Shown here piece after piece: positions 39,912 to 51,500 of a stretch of 64,000 nt of DNA. Where the stretch lies: positions 2,718,642 through 2,782,641 of the forward strand of contig NC_040013.1 in NCBI RefSeq assembly GCF_000972845.2. The letters run 5' to 3'. The notes beneath the pieces were generated by a model. The model searched no databases. It saw only the letters and a list, made by a program, of their open reading frames with translations, and had not been told where the DNA came from. How positions within the stretch are numbered: the first letter of the stretch is position 1; each line of letters begins with the position of its first letter. Origin of the DNA: Larimichthys crocea. Lineage: Eukaryota > Chordata > Actinopteri > Sciaenidae. A program made the position numbers and the translations under genes.

Positions 39912-41264
39912 TATAATTTTCACTTTTTTTCCTCATAATTTTCACCTTTTTTCCCCTGATAATTTTCGCTTTTTTTTCCTCATAAATGTCACTTTTTTTC
40001 CTCATAATTTTCACTTCTTTTCTCATAAATTTCACCTTTTTCCCCTCATAAATTTCACTTTTTGTTCTCATAATTTACCCCTTTTTTCTCATAAATTTCA
40101 CTTTTTTTCCCCTCATAATTTTCACTTTTTTTCTCATAATATTCACTTTTTTCCCTCATAAATTTCACTTTTTGTTCTCATAATTTTCACTTTTTTTTCT
40201 CATAATTTACCCTTTTTCTCATAAATTTCACTTTTTTTCCCTCATAAATTAAATTTTTTTTCCTCATAAATTTCATTTTTTTTCTTATAAATTTCACTTT
40301 TTTTCCTCATAATTTTCACTTTTTTTCTCATAATTTACCCCTTTTTTCTCATAAATTTCACTTTTTTCCCTCATAATTTTCACTTTTTTTCTCATAATTT
40401 ACCCTTTTTCTCATAAATTTCACTTTTTTCCCTCATAATTTTCAATTTTTTCTCATAATTTACCCATTTTTTCTCATAAATTTCACTTTTTTTCCCTCAT
40501 AAATTTCTTTTTTTTCCTCATAAATTTCACATTTTTTCTCATAAATTTCACTTATTTCCCACATAATTTTCACTTTTTTATCTCATAATTTTAACTTTTT
40601 TCCTCATAAATTTCACTTTTTTCCTCATAATTTTCACCTTTTTTCCCCTGACAATTTTCGCTTTTTTATCTCCTAATTTTCACTTTTTTCCTCATAAATT
40701 TCACTTTTTGTTCTCAGAATTTTCACTTTTTTTCTCATAATTTTCACTTTTTTCTCATAATTTTCACTTTTTTCCCCTCATAATTTTCACTTTTTTTCCT
40801 CATAATTTTCACTTTTTTTTCTCATAATTTTCACCTTTTTTCCCCTGATAATTTTCACTTTTTTTCTCATAATTTTCACCTTTTTTCCCCTGACAATTTT
40901 CGCTTTTTTATCTCATAATTTTCACTTTTTTCCTCATAAATTTGACATTTTTTCTCATAATTTGCACTTTTTTTCTCATAATTTACCCCTTTTTTTCCTC
41001 ATAATTGTCGCTTTTTTTCCTCATAATTTTCACTTTTTTTCCCTCATAATTTTCACTTTTTTAGTTTACCTCACCTCCTTTTGTCTAAATTAATCCAAAA
41101 TGCCTTTTGTTAAATAACTTTGTTTCATGTTACTTCCTGATAAACGTTGAGCTGGGTCGTAACACTCATTCATGCTTGTACCAAGAGGGAGAGGTGAGGG
41201 GTTTTCAGTTGGTTGCAAAATAAAACGTTGCCACTAGATGACACTAAATTCTACACAGCTTTAA

Positions 41265-43978
41265 GTTTTCATGTTGTGTGACGCTGTGACAGAACACTGT
41301 GTTCTGGCATATTAAGGCAGAATCAAGCCAAACACCTGACAACATTTAAACTTGAAGAATTCTTTTGTTTGCACATTTTAATTTGGTAATGCTCTGCTGT
41401 GCTCTCCGTTGCTTATACCTATTAATAGGCAGCAGTGTTGTGCTCATTAGTGAGAGGAGCACAGCGAGTCCCCATTTCTCCTGACATCCTGACTGTGTAA
41501 AGCAGTAGGGGAGATGTTACTGGTAGCCGTCGCTCAGCCCTAAGCATTCATTCCTACAAATACTTTGTGTTTTATAGAAGACGGGCTAAAAGTCTCCAGT
41601 CTGCCTTACAGTACATCAGACGTGTTACAGGGGAATCTTATGAAACCTTAATGAATGACCAGCTTCCAGTGCCGTGTGCAGACCTGCTGTTTTTCTCAGG
41701 AACGAATGCTCGTTTCTTTTTTTCCTTTTAATGCTATTTGTGATTATTTGCAACCACTGCATCTTTTATTCACGTGTGTTTGTGTCCTCATGATGCTTCA
41801 GAGATATTAAAAATGCAGAACAGATTGTTTTAATTAGCTTGACGTGTACCGTCGTCAAAAAGAATTAAGTTTGGTGGCTGTTTGTTTAGAAACACAGCTG
41901 GCTGAGGGATGATGGCTGAGTTTGACTTTGACATAGTTGGTGTAGAAGTGTGACCCCAGTTTGCTGGACAGGGTCTGCAGAACAAACGAATGACTTCTCG
42001 TTTACGTGTACGCAATATTAAGAATCGTTTCCCAGGCAGCGTCTTTCTTCGAGTGTTTGTGTGCAAACAGTTTATATCCTGTCATTAGTGAGTAACTAAC
42101 ATCCAGATGAAGCTAATGATCACATCACAGAAACAGCAAAAATCAAAACAGTGAAGCATCAACACACACTCAGCTCGGCCTCACGTCGGCTGCTCTTGAC
42201 CTTTTCTGTTACTCATTTGAAGGGAATGAGCAAACAAAATAAATCAGCGGCCGGCAGCCTCGTGTAACTGCAGTAATGTTGAAAGTCTCCCTCTTGTAGA
42301 GATCGATCTTCTCAACATGCAACGGTGATGACAGCTAAGAGACCAACAACACCCGGCACCCACTCCACCTACTGATCAGCCGAGGTATTACCTGAGATCA
42401 CAACCAGATTTACTACAGAGTTTCAGTGTAAAAGATTATTATAAGACCAGAAATCAGTCCTCTATAAACGCTGATGCTGCCTCTTAGAGGCATTTGTCAG
42501 CTTTCATCCATCTTTTCCTCTTACCCCCAAATCTAAAGCTGCTTTTGGCTTTGAAGCACTAAGTAAACAGAAATCCAGGTGAAGTCTGTGAGAGCGAGAG
42601 AGAGAGAGAGTGAGGCTCCTCAGCTCTAAAGAGACCTTTGTGTTGGCTTCACATGTTTTTGCACTTAGGGGGAAACACTACAGGTGAACAGGGTAAAAAA
42701 TTCAACTGTTATCACCATGAAACTCATTTGCATGTGTTTCCAGAGCAGAAATGTGAACATTGGATGAAACCAGGTTCAAAATTCTTCGACTCAGAGGTTT
42801 TTATAGAGGGAACTTTGGACATCTCTTTGGAATCTTTGGACATAGGCACACGCTCTAAATCAGAAAAAACTGTCAGCAGCCCTAAAAATCCATTGTCGCC
42901 GTGTTTTTATTGATAAAATGTTGCATAAATCAGGCCCTGAATGATATATGAACAGATCCCTCTATAAAAAAAAAACCTCCAGACATTTAACTAATAGATG
43001 TCGCAGAGAAAACTTTTATTAACGTTTGGTGAAATCTTCAGACGGCATCGTAAAATAAATGTGGATTTTGGTCGTTTGAAAGAAGACGTGTTATAGGAGC
43101 AATCTGAAAACTAACCAGTGCATGAAAAAGTTTTGGCCTGTAGTGACTCACCTTAAACTGGAAATCATCAACACATCATTGCACAATTTACCGAAGCTTG
43201 GAAAAGGTTTTTAGTTTGATTTCTTCCTTTGTAACAACCGTTCGTTTCCATCGATTCTGGAATCTGTAGTGACATGTTTTTACCTCGTACCGAAGCAGAG
43301 CAGTTTTTGTGCCTGTGTGAACCGCTGGTCACGGAGAAGATCATAGTTTGTTGTTGTTTGGATGTTGGACGTCGTTAATATCGACCAATTATAATCTAAT
43401 CCTTCAACTTAGTTTGAATACAAGCATCTGGTCATCGCAGCTCATTCATATTATTGTACTGGGTGAGGATGTGTATGACTAGATTTCATACAGCAGAGCT
43501 GTATTTAAATAAAGAAGAATGGAAATACCTTTACACTGCAGATTAGTATTTAATGACTGCACGTCATGGAACACAATAACAGGTTACTCCTCTTTAACGG
43601 CACGCTTAGGGACTTTCCATGAGCGAACAAAACAATTTTCAACGCTTAACATTTTATGTATTTTTCCTACCGAGACCACCGTTTGACAGGACACAAACCG
43701 CAGAGAGAGAGACAGAGAGAGAGACCACCAGCAACCGCTTCAGTGCATCTGCTGTATATCTGTCAGTAAACAGGATGCATGACAACAAGTCATAACAGAG
43801 GAGGAAAGAAGTCGTGTTGAGGTTTACTGGGTAGAAATGATCTCAGGCTGCCATCAGGTTTGATTTGTCATTGATTTCTGTTGTGGGAAACATGTTTGCA
43901 ACGAGATGCTGTTTGTGAAAGTCTCGGGTTTAACAACAAGAATAAAACCAAAAATGACAGAGACAATGTGTAGTCCAT
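41265..43978. other. Non-coding interval between satellite and hmcn2 3' end
   Basis: No exon, RNA gene or named repeat recognised. A short GA-rich run near 42594-42612 and another near 43702-43722 are the only simple repeats seen. Confidence 0.5.
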
Positions 43979-43999
43979 TTTATTTCTACAAAGATTTGA

Positions 44000-44005
44000 T
44001 TTATT
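44000..44005 (-). terminator. hmcn2: Candidate polyadenylation signal of hmcn2
   Basis: TTTATT on the plus strand reads AATAAA on the minus strand; a second hexamer lies at 43984-43979. Other sites are possible. Confidence 0.35.
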
Positions 44006-44220
44006 TTACAGCAACATGAAAATATTTGTTTGACCTGCGGGCGTTTAATGGGTTTCAGATACGTTCCCTTCTCAGGCTTGCACACTGAAGGAACAGGTTT
44101 GATTACTGAACACGAGAGCACTAACATGTTGTTGTAGCACCATGAATGCAGGAAAGTCGTGCCATTTCGTAGCTAATGCTGTACTGCAGAACCTGTAAGT
44201 GCAGTCCGACCCTGCGGCAT

Positions 44221-44390
44221 TTAAAGGTCCAGTGTGTGTCCAGATTTATGTAGTGTGTTGTTATTTGTTTATAATCACCTGCAAATAGAAACCGTCGTGT
44301 TTTCGTTACCTGCGAATGAACCGCTTAGATCTACAGAGGGACCGGAGTCCGCCACTAGGTGCCACTAAATCCTACACACTGGACCTTTAA
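44221..44390. mobile_element. 170-bp element with perfect 16-bp terminal inverted repeats
   Basis: The left end TTAAAGGTCCAGTGTG (44221-44236) is the exact reverse complement of the right end CACACTGGACCTTTAA (44375-44390). The inner signature TAGGTGCCACTAAATCCTAC marks the same family as 34655-34882 and 37886-41264. The TTAA at each outer edge could be a piggyBac-like target duplication or part of the inverted repeat. It lies within the proposed hmcn2 3' UTR. Confidence 0.88.
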
Positions 44391-45145
44391 TACCGGCTTG
44401 TTTTCCTTCTGACACCAACACTGAAGTCAGCTCAAAACACTCGAGTACATTCAGAAAAGCACCTTTAAACGTTCTCACGCGATTAAAAAAAAAAAAAAAA
44501 AGTTATAAAAGAGTACAAAAAACACATACGATAGATGAAACGCTGTCGCTACAAGCCACCGTTACAATGTGCCGTTCAAAGGTTCGTCATTACAATGCTA
44601 GTAGATCCTTCTGGGAGGTTGTGTTTGAACCAGTGATGCGTTCAAGTGACTTCAATAAATTAAAATAATAGGGGAAAACATTGTACAATGTCAGAACTGT
44701 TGTATTTCCAAGTGCAGGCTGCAAACGTGTGATTGGAACTAACATACAAAACGATAGATAGAAAAAAAAAACATGAAACAATCTGGCAGTTCCTTACGGA
44801 CACGAAATAACTTCAGTGCTTGGTTGTTGTTACACTTTTACATTCTGCATTTTCGGATATTGATCACAAAGATGCACTCATAGGACGTGTGAATACTGTG
44901 CATGTTTGTCACCTCTTCTAATAATTAACATTAGAAGGAACGTTAACGTTACCAAAAATCTTTTTCACTCACGACTGGGGGGTTTACACATCTTCATGAA
45001 ATCCGCTTACTAACCGCGTCCACCTTGTCTTGTATGTTAGAGTGTCTTTGCATGGCCCTAATGTGTCCGAGGCACAGAGTCTTTTGGGGAATTGCCTTGT
45101 GGGTTAAGAGGCCACTGAGAGTCATCTGTAAAGCAGCACACAGGC

Positions 45146-45524
45146 TCAGTACGGGTATGTCGAGATTGAGATGTAGATGATGAAGATGCTCTGGTAAGTG
45201 ATGCGGCCCTGCGGCGAGATGGTGGTGGCCTGCACCTTGAGGCGAACTAGTCCCGGTCTGTCCAGAGGCCGAAGGGTGAAGATGATCCCCCTGCCCGCCT
45301 CGTCCCTGATGCCGAACACGCGACCCATCGCGCCCGTCTCCGATTCTTGCTCGAGTACGGTGAAGGACGTGCGCTCTTGCAGGACGCCCGACTCCGAGAA
45401 AGCCGACAGCCGTACCACGTTGTGATTGGCTGGAATGCCAGAGGGGAGGGTGAGCAGCTTGTACTGCAGGATCAGAGGGGAGCCTCCGGCGGCGCAGTCC
45501 AGAGAGCAGGGCCTGTAGCACGTC
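45146..45524 (-). CDS. hmcn2: hmcn2 fibulin-type C-terminal module and stop
   Basis: The last coding exon starts in phase 2 after CTCTAAAG with [10 protein letters not shown] and encodes the fibulin-like C-terminal fold: [61 protein letters not shown] and a terminal ISISTYPY before TGA. This closely follows the vertebrate hemicentin C-terminus (human hemicentin-1 ends AVSAYPY). Confidence 0.96.
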
Positions 45525-48500
45525 CTTTAGAGGGCAAGAGGAGAGAGGGACGTGTCACTGACACATACAAATATACAGCCTCTAATTAATTAATTTTTAT
45601 TTTTATAATCCATTCATTTGTTAGAAACACTTTTTGCTCCAGAACCAATTTTTTTTGTTGTTGTTTTTGTTGAGAGCCATACCCAAAGACCTATATAATG
45701 CAGATCAGCGATATGTATAGTGAGGATTCTTTTACTAGTAGCACAGAAAATGATTACGGTGAACTGGAGGAACCACCAACCATAGGTCAACGGGTCCAGA
45801 GACTGAGAAATGTCTACATGATGGAGCGAATGAGTCTGCAGTTGACTGTCTGACACTTTTGTGCAAAGTTGGACTTGTATTTCACAATATTTGGGTGTTT
45901 GATTGTACTGTTTAATTCCTCTGGATAATCTTCCTTAGCCACCATCTATGGAGGATTAGGGCCACATTATTTCTTTACTTCATTTGGAATTCTGACTTTT
46001 TCTCAGAATACTGACTTTTAAATTTTTCTGACTTTTAAAGTTTTTTTTTTTTTTTGAAAAGTTTTAAAGTCATATTTTTTAAAATTTTTATTTATTTTTT
46101 TAAAGTCAGAATTCTGAGAAAGAAAGTCAGGAAAAAAACTCAGTTAATCTCTCAACCGCTGCCGCTGTGTGGGGCAGGACAGTGGCTGCGGTTGAGAGAT
46201 TAATTGCAGAAATCACATAATGGAAATGCTACTTCCAGCGAGTCAAATACAACACTGATGACTGTTCTATAAAATAAAAACAAATGCCCATAACAGCAGC
46301 AGTTGCCACATTTTATGTGGCGCTAATCCTCTTCTGTAGGAAATGTCATTTAAAATGAAACAAAAAACAAAAAAACAGTTTTACCCGGGGCTTCTTCCGC
46401 TCTGATAGGACGCAGGGCAGGGTGTATCCAGACACTGGTATCCCCCTCGGGTGTTGAAACACATCTGATTGTGTCCACATTTGATGCCTTGTTCTACACA
46501 TTCATCGATGTCTACAGGAAGAAAAACGGGGATAGGAACTCAATGATTTAAAGAGAAGAAGATGGTTATGTGGTTATGCGGTTACAGTTGAGTGGACAGT
46601 CTTACCTTTACAGCTCCTGCCGTTGGGTAAGAGTTTGTAACCGGTGGGACACAGGCACTGGAAACTGCCGATGGTGTTTCGGCACTCGTGTTGACACGGC
46701 TTCCTGAGCAGACACTCGTCCACATCTGTGCAGAGTAGAGGAAAGTGTGAGACTCCAGATGATCTACTTTTAAAAAGTGAAGTTTGGACGCACACTCACC
46801 CACACACGTGCCGTCTCTGTTTGTGTAGCCCACGGGACAGCTCTGCCTGGTTATGCGAGATACCCCGTGAGTACGAGACAGGATCGGCCTGCCGAGAGAC
46901 GACACCAGCTGTGGGCGAAGTCTCGCCCGGACTCTGGTGCCATTGGTGAACGTCTGCCCTCTCTCCAGCCCCGCACAGGAGCGCCCGTCTCCAAGCAGCA
47001 CGGTACCAGGAGGACACAGGCACCTAAAGCTGCCGGGCACGTTGCGGCACTGGTAGGCACAAGGGTTCGGCGTCTGCACACACTCGTCGATGTCTGAAAG
47101 GGTAGAACGGAGCTCGAGTGAATTCTCGTGTGAGAGCGTCATCGGCGTGTTGTATTCTGAAACACAGCAGATGTCGTACCCAGACATGGGAGGCCTACTC
47201 CCTGGGATCTGTAACCTCTGGGACACACGCAACCGTAACCTCCAACCGTGTTCTGACAGATCTGAGTGTAGCGACACATGTGGCTTCCATCCTTGCACTC
47301 ATCAATGTCTGAAAAACAACATTTAACAACAACGTTATCAGCCACAAAGCACAGCATTACCCTCTAATTATAAGTGTTCTAGACCATGGTTGTGACGGCT
47401 CGTAGTCTCTCTCTCATGCCAGTAATGCTTATAGGACTATAGAGTTTCTCAAAACGAAGACCACACCACCGTAAAGTTTGCTGCATCCTGTGATAAAGAG
47501 GATCTTTGTATCTTTGGTCAAAGGTTTTCTCTGCGCACAAATTAACAGACTCTTCAAGAAGCTCTACTTTTCTTTCTTGAGGACTAGCAGTGACTTCTGA
47601 AACAATCCTGTGAAATCTGACCTGATGTTACGTAAAATGCAGCGCAGAGGTCTGTAGACTGTCGGCTTCCACAGATGATACGAATGCAGACAAGACTGAT
47701 ATTTCATCCAGTGTACATGTTCAACCTCAAAGGATGCATGAATCTGAGAAATCACAGGTGTTGTTTCGAAGGTAGATGTGTAGTCAGACGCGACATTTGG
47801 ATCTTTCTAGATAAAAATGAAGTGAAAGGCAGACTAACCCACGCAGGCTCCGTTCTCCGCTTTGGTCATGCCAGCTGAGCAGCTGTCGAAACACTGGTAT
47901 CCTCCCTCTGTGTTACGGCACTCCTTGTGAGCCGGACACACATTTCTCATGCACTCATTGATGTCTGTAAGAGTGTGAACATCACAACAGAGCTGTTATG
48001 GATTGTTGGTTATCGACTGGCTCAACAATTATGCTTTGATTTATTTTATTTTTCTCTCAGATCTTAAAGGGTTGGTTTGGGTTCTTTGAAGTGGGGCAGA
48101 AAGTTTTTTGGAAACTTTCCATGTGAAGTTAAGCTGGGGAATTTGGGAACTTTCGAAATTTATGGGAATTCACTATCATATCCAATTTCATTTGTTTAAT
48201 TATTTTATTATGTAGTCCACGAGCTCAAATGTGTGTCTTCAACAGTCTGTGTGCTCTGGGCTCTAAAGTGTGGTCCAGGTACAGAAATCACCTGTGCAGG
48301 TAGGGGGCGTGGCCTCAGCAGCCCTGCAGTAAGTATATGCATGTGATAGCAGAAATTCAGTCTGGTTGTTTTAGACAAGATTATGATAAAATATATTTTC
48401 CTCAACTATATTTAAGTTTCCTGTTAAGGGCCAAACTTTCTGGGTTACTCGTGTTTATTCTCATAAATTCCCAGTAATTCCCATGGAAAGTTTCCAATTT

Positions 48501-51500
48501 GCCTTTACAGAGGCAAACAGGTACACTCCTGTGGACAGGGGGGGGTAGCAGCAAATCATATTTTAGCCACCTTAAATAGTTAATATCAGTCAGGGAACTC
48601 TATATTTAAAATATTTTCACGCTGTGATTCAACCCTTCTGATGGGAAACTGAAGCGCTGACCAGAGTTACCAGACTTCTTTTGAGGAACAGTCATTTGAC
48701 CAAGAAAAACACGTAAGTTTCTGGTCTACCACAACTAACGTCAGTCCAGATCTGAGTGCCAAAGTTACACAATAACACAAACTAACCAACTCATGCAGGC
48801 AGTACTGGACCAGAAACTTTTGTGTTCTGCAAGGTGGAATGACAAAGTCTGAAGAGGGCATAGATCGATATAAACGCTTCCTGTTTCCCTAAAGAACGAG
48901 CTGTCTGAAGGTTAAATGAGTGAAAATATTCTTAATATAGCGTACACTGATATTGATATATTGCCCCTGTCCACAGCAGTACATCGCTTTGCATCTGTGC
49001 TGTTCTTCCTGTCTGACTTTGGTACCTCACACAACACTTCAGAAAGTCCACACCATCCAACCATTTGTTTAACCCCGTGGGAGTCCCACCGAGTTACGTG
49101 ACTGACCGATGCAGCGGTGTCCTGACAGCTGGTACCCGGGGTGGCAGATACAGCGGAAGGAGCCCAGAGTATTGAGACACTGATGCTGACACGGGGAGAA
49201 AGTAGACTCTTGGCACTCGTCCACATCTGAAACACACAAATGACACTATCGATCCAGTGTACTGTACGCTAAGAAGTGAGTCTTGATTGAATACAGCAGT
49301 AACAGGCCGGAAAAAAGTGCTCAACAACTCCGGGATTGAGTTGTTCTGCCTCCAGATGAACTGTTGTGCCGACAGTTTAACAGTGAATAACAGTGACTTG
49401 CCTTCGCAGCTGGTTCCTGTGATGCTGGGCTTAAATCCTGGTCCACACTTAGCCTGGCAGCGATATGTGCCCACTGTGTTGACACACTGCTGGTTGTAGT
49501 GGCACATGTGCGAGCCCTGGGCACACTCATCTATATCTGAATGGTGTAAAGTGAAACACGGGTACACGGGGTGGAGGATTAGATGAAGACGAGGGCTCCA
49601 AAAGATTAATTTTCCCTTTTCTTATCTAGGACATTGTCATGGTATCTGTGGTAATTAATCACAAAGTCGAGCAGGCGTGCTGTTCCCGGCCTCACCTTGG
49701 CATGCGTTGGTCTCTGTAGAGATGGTGAAGCCGGAGGGACAGGCGCAGGAAAAGCCTCCCATGATGTTGTTACAGGAATGAGAGCAGGGAGACTGCAGCA
49801 CACACTCGTCTTCATCTAATAACAAGGACATATTTATTCATTATAATAAAACTGTTGCAGTGACAAACGTTCAAAGACAAATGAGGCGTACAGAAAACAA
49901 AGAGAGCAGCATACCAGCGCAGTAGGAGGCCGTGTCAAGAGCAAAACCTTTCGGGCATGTCTCTTCGTAACCGTCTGCAAGCACAAAAGTTCAGTTCACA
50001 TCCAGGATTTCATGTGATGTATTGAAATGACTGTAATTTATTTTTTTTATCCTCAGACCTGGTATGATGAGGCTGGCAGTGATATGGAAGTCCAAGGAGA
50101 GAGTAAACATGTTGTAGACGCTGTTCATCCCGGAGACCTTGAGCAGCTGCAGCAGCGGGCCCTGGCGCTCCTCCTGGCCCTCGTAAATAATGGTGTGATT
50201 ACAGCGCAGCACCATGGGGTTCCCTCCTCTCTGGTGGGTCTGCGACGACCACGAGTACAGCTGGCCTTGACCCGTCTGCACGTAAGACTCGTCAAACTCC
50301 TGCAGGACACGAAAAGGGAAAATCGAGTCAGGGGAAAACCGAACAGGAGCTCAACAAATTATCTAACGAGATGTGTTTTTTAAATAGATGAATGCACCTG
50401 AAGGCTCAGATGAGACGATGACAGCGAAGGAGGCACGAATCCGTTAATGACGATGTCAATTAGTAAAACTCCCTCAGAGTCCAGGCCTCTGGCAACGTGG
50501 GTCAAACGAAGGACCTCGCCTGTTTGTAGAAATTAAAAGGTGATTTACACAGCACAGTCTTCATGTGTCAGTGGTAGTGAGTGGTGCCATCTGCTGGTTG
50601 TTTTATAAACCAGAAAAATCTGAACTTGGCATGAATGTGATGTCTGCATGATTTAAGTGCAATATGTCATCATGTAACAGTCAAACCCTTTGTATGTAAT
50701 AAGTCAAATAAATATTCTAACAACAACAACGACGCACCGGTCTCAAACTCCAGCTGTGACTCCTGTCTGAACTGGCCCTGGGTCAGGGAGTAGCCGTTTC
50801 TGGCTGCTCCGCTCTGCAGCACAGTGGTCCAGTAGATGGGAGCGAAAACAGACACGAGCACCCGCAGCAGAGGACCTGTAACCAAACAACATCTGTCGAG
50901 CTCTCCAAGAAAAACAGTACATGCAGTCGACTGAGCTCTGCTAGTTTCACTAATCCCAAACTGTGCAAATATAAAAAGGTGAGTTAAAGTTTGCATCCCG
51001 CACAGTGCAGGGTGAGGATATCAGTATCACTCACCCACACTGGGGGGGATGTTGTCCAGGCGAGCCTGCAGAGTGCTGCTCTCTTCTTCTTCGTTGTCTG
51101 TGATGTTGGCCTCCAGGTAGGACACGCCAAACTCCCTCTCGTTCACCATGCCGATCAGACTGCCTCTGGTCTTGCGAGGAGTCTCTCCTTTCATCACCAA
51201 ACAGACAAAAAAAGTTGTGAATTTAAATGCACTTGAACTTATTAATGCTTTAACTTAAATCTTTTTACTGTAAGAACACCGATAGCTCTGTGTCTGTAAG
51301 GAAATATTAATCAAGTTATGATTTTGCGGATTCATTTTTACCTGGACAGAGACCGGCTTGACATTTCCTGGAGTCGATGCTGGGACCGCTGCACGATCTG
51401 CCGCCATTGGCCGGTTTGGGGTTGTTGCATAATCTGATTCGTTCTTGGAAGCCTTGTCCACAGGTGCTACTACACGGACCCCATTCCTCCCAGTTAGAGT

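Larger units (their letters stand above)
37983..41062 (+). repeat. AT-rich minisatellite, unit about 20 bp
   Basis: About 3.1 kb of tandem units with consensus CATAATTTTCACTTTTTTCT. Recurrent variants have CATAAATTTCAC, CATAATTTACCCC, CACCTTTTTTCCCCTGA or TTTTGTTCTCA. I estimate roughly 140-150 units. The plus strand is T/C-rich with very little G throughout, so all units keep one orientation. Frames across it (for example 38147-38473) give low-complexity Phe/His or Lys/Glu-rich peptides and are not genes. Confidence 0.97.
37886..41264 (+). mobile_element. Short inverted-repeat element expanded by an internal minisatellite
   Basis: The left part (AGGTCCAGTGTGTGACATTT, then an ATTGACAGAAATGGAATATAA stretch) aligns with the reverse strand of the right half of the 34655-34882 element. 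The right part (GAGGGGTTTTCAGTTGGTTG, then TTGCCACTAGATGACACTAA and CTACACAGCTTTAA) matches the conserved far end of the same family. The right terminus is degraded (ACAGCTTT where CACTGGACCTTT is expected). About 3.1 kb of minisatellite separates the two ends, so the array probably grew inside one copy. Confidence 0.7.
43979..45145 (-). other. hmcn2: Probable hmcn2 3' UTR
   Basis: Sequence after the hmcn2 stop codon. The first clear AATAAA hexamers on the minus strand are at 44005-44000 and 43984-43979, about 1.15 kb downstream. The extent is an inference from these signals only. Confidence 0.4.

Noticed and set aside
37983..41062. CRISPR array suggested by regular tandem units
   Set aside because: Units are contiguous with no unique spacers, the sequence is low complexity, and the host is a vertebrate.
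49915..49974. Complete EGF module
   Set aside because: Only two cysteines in 20 residues; it is a linker exon joining the G2F domain to the EGF array.
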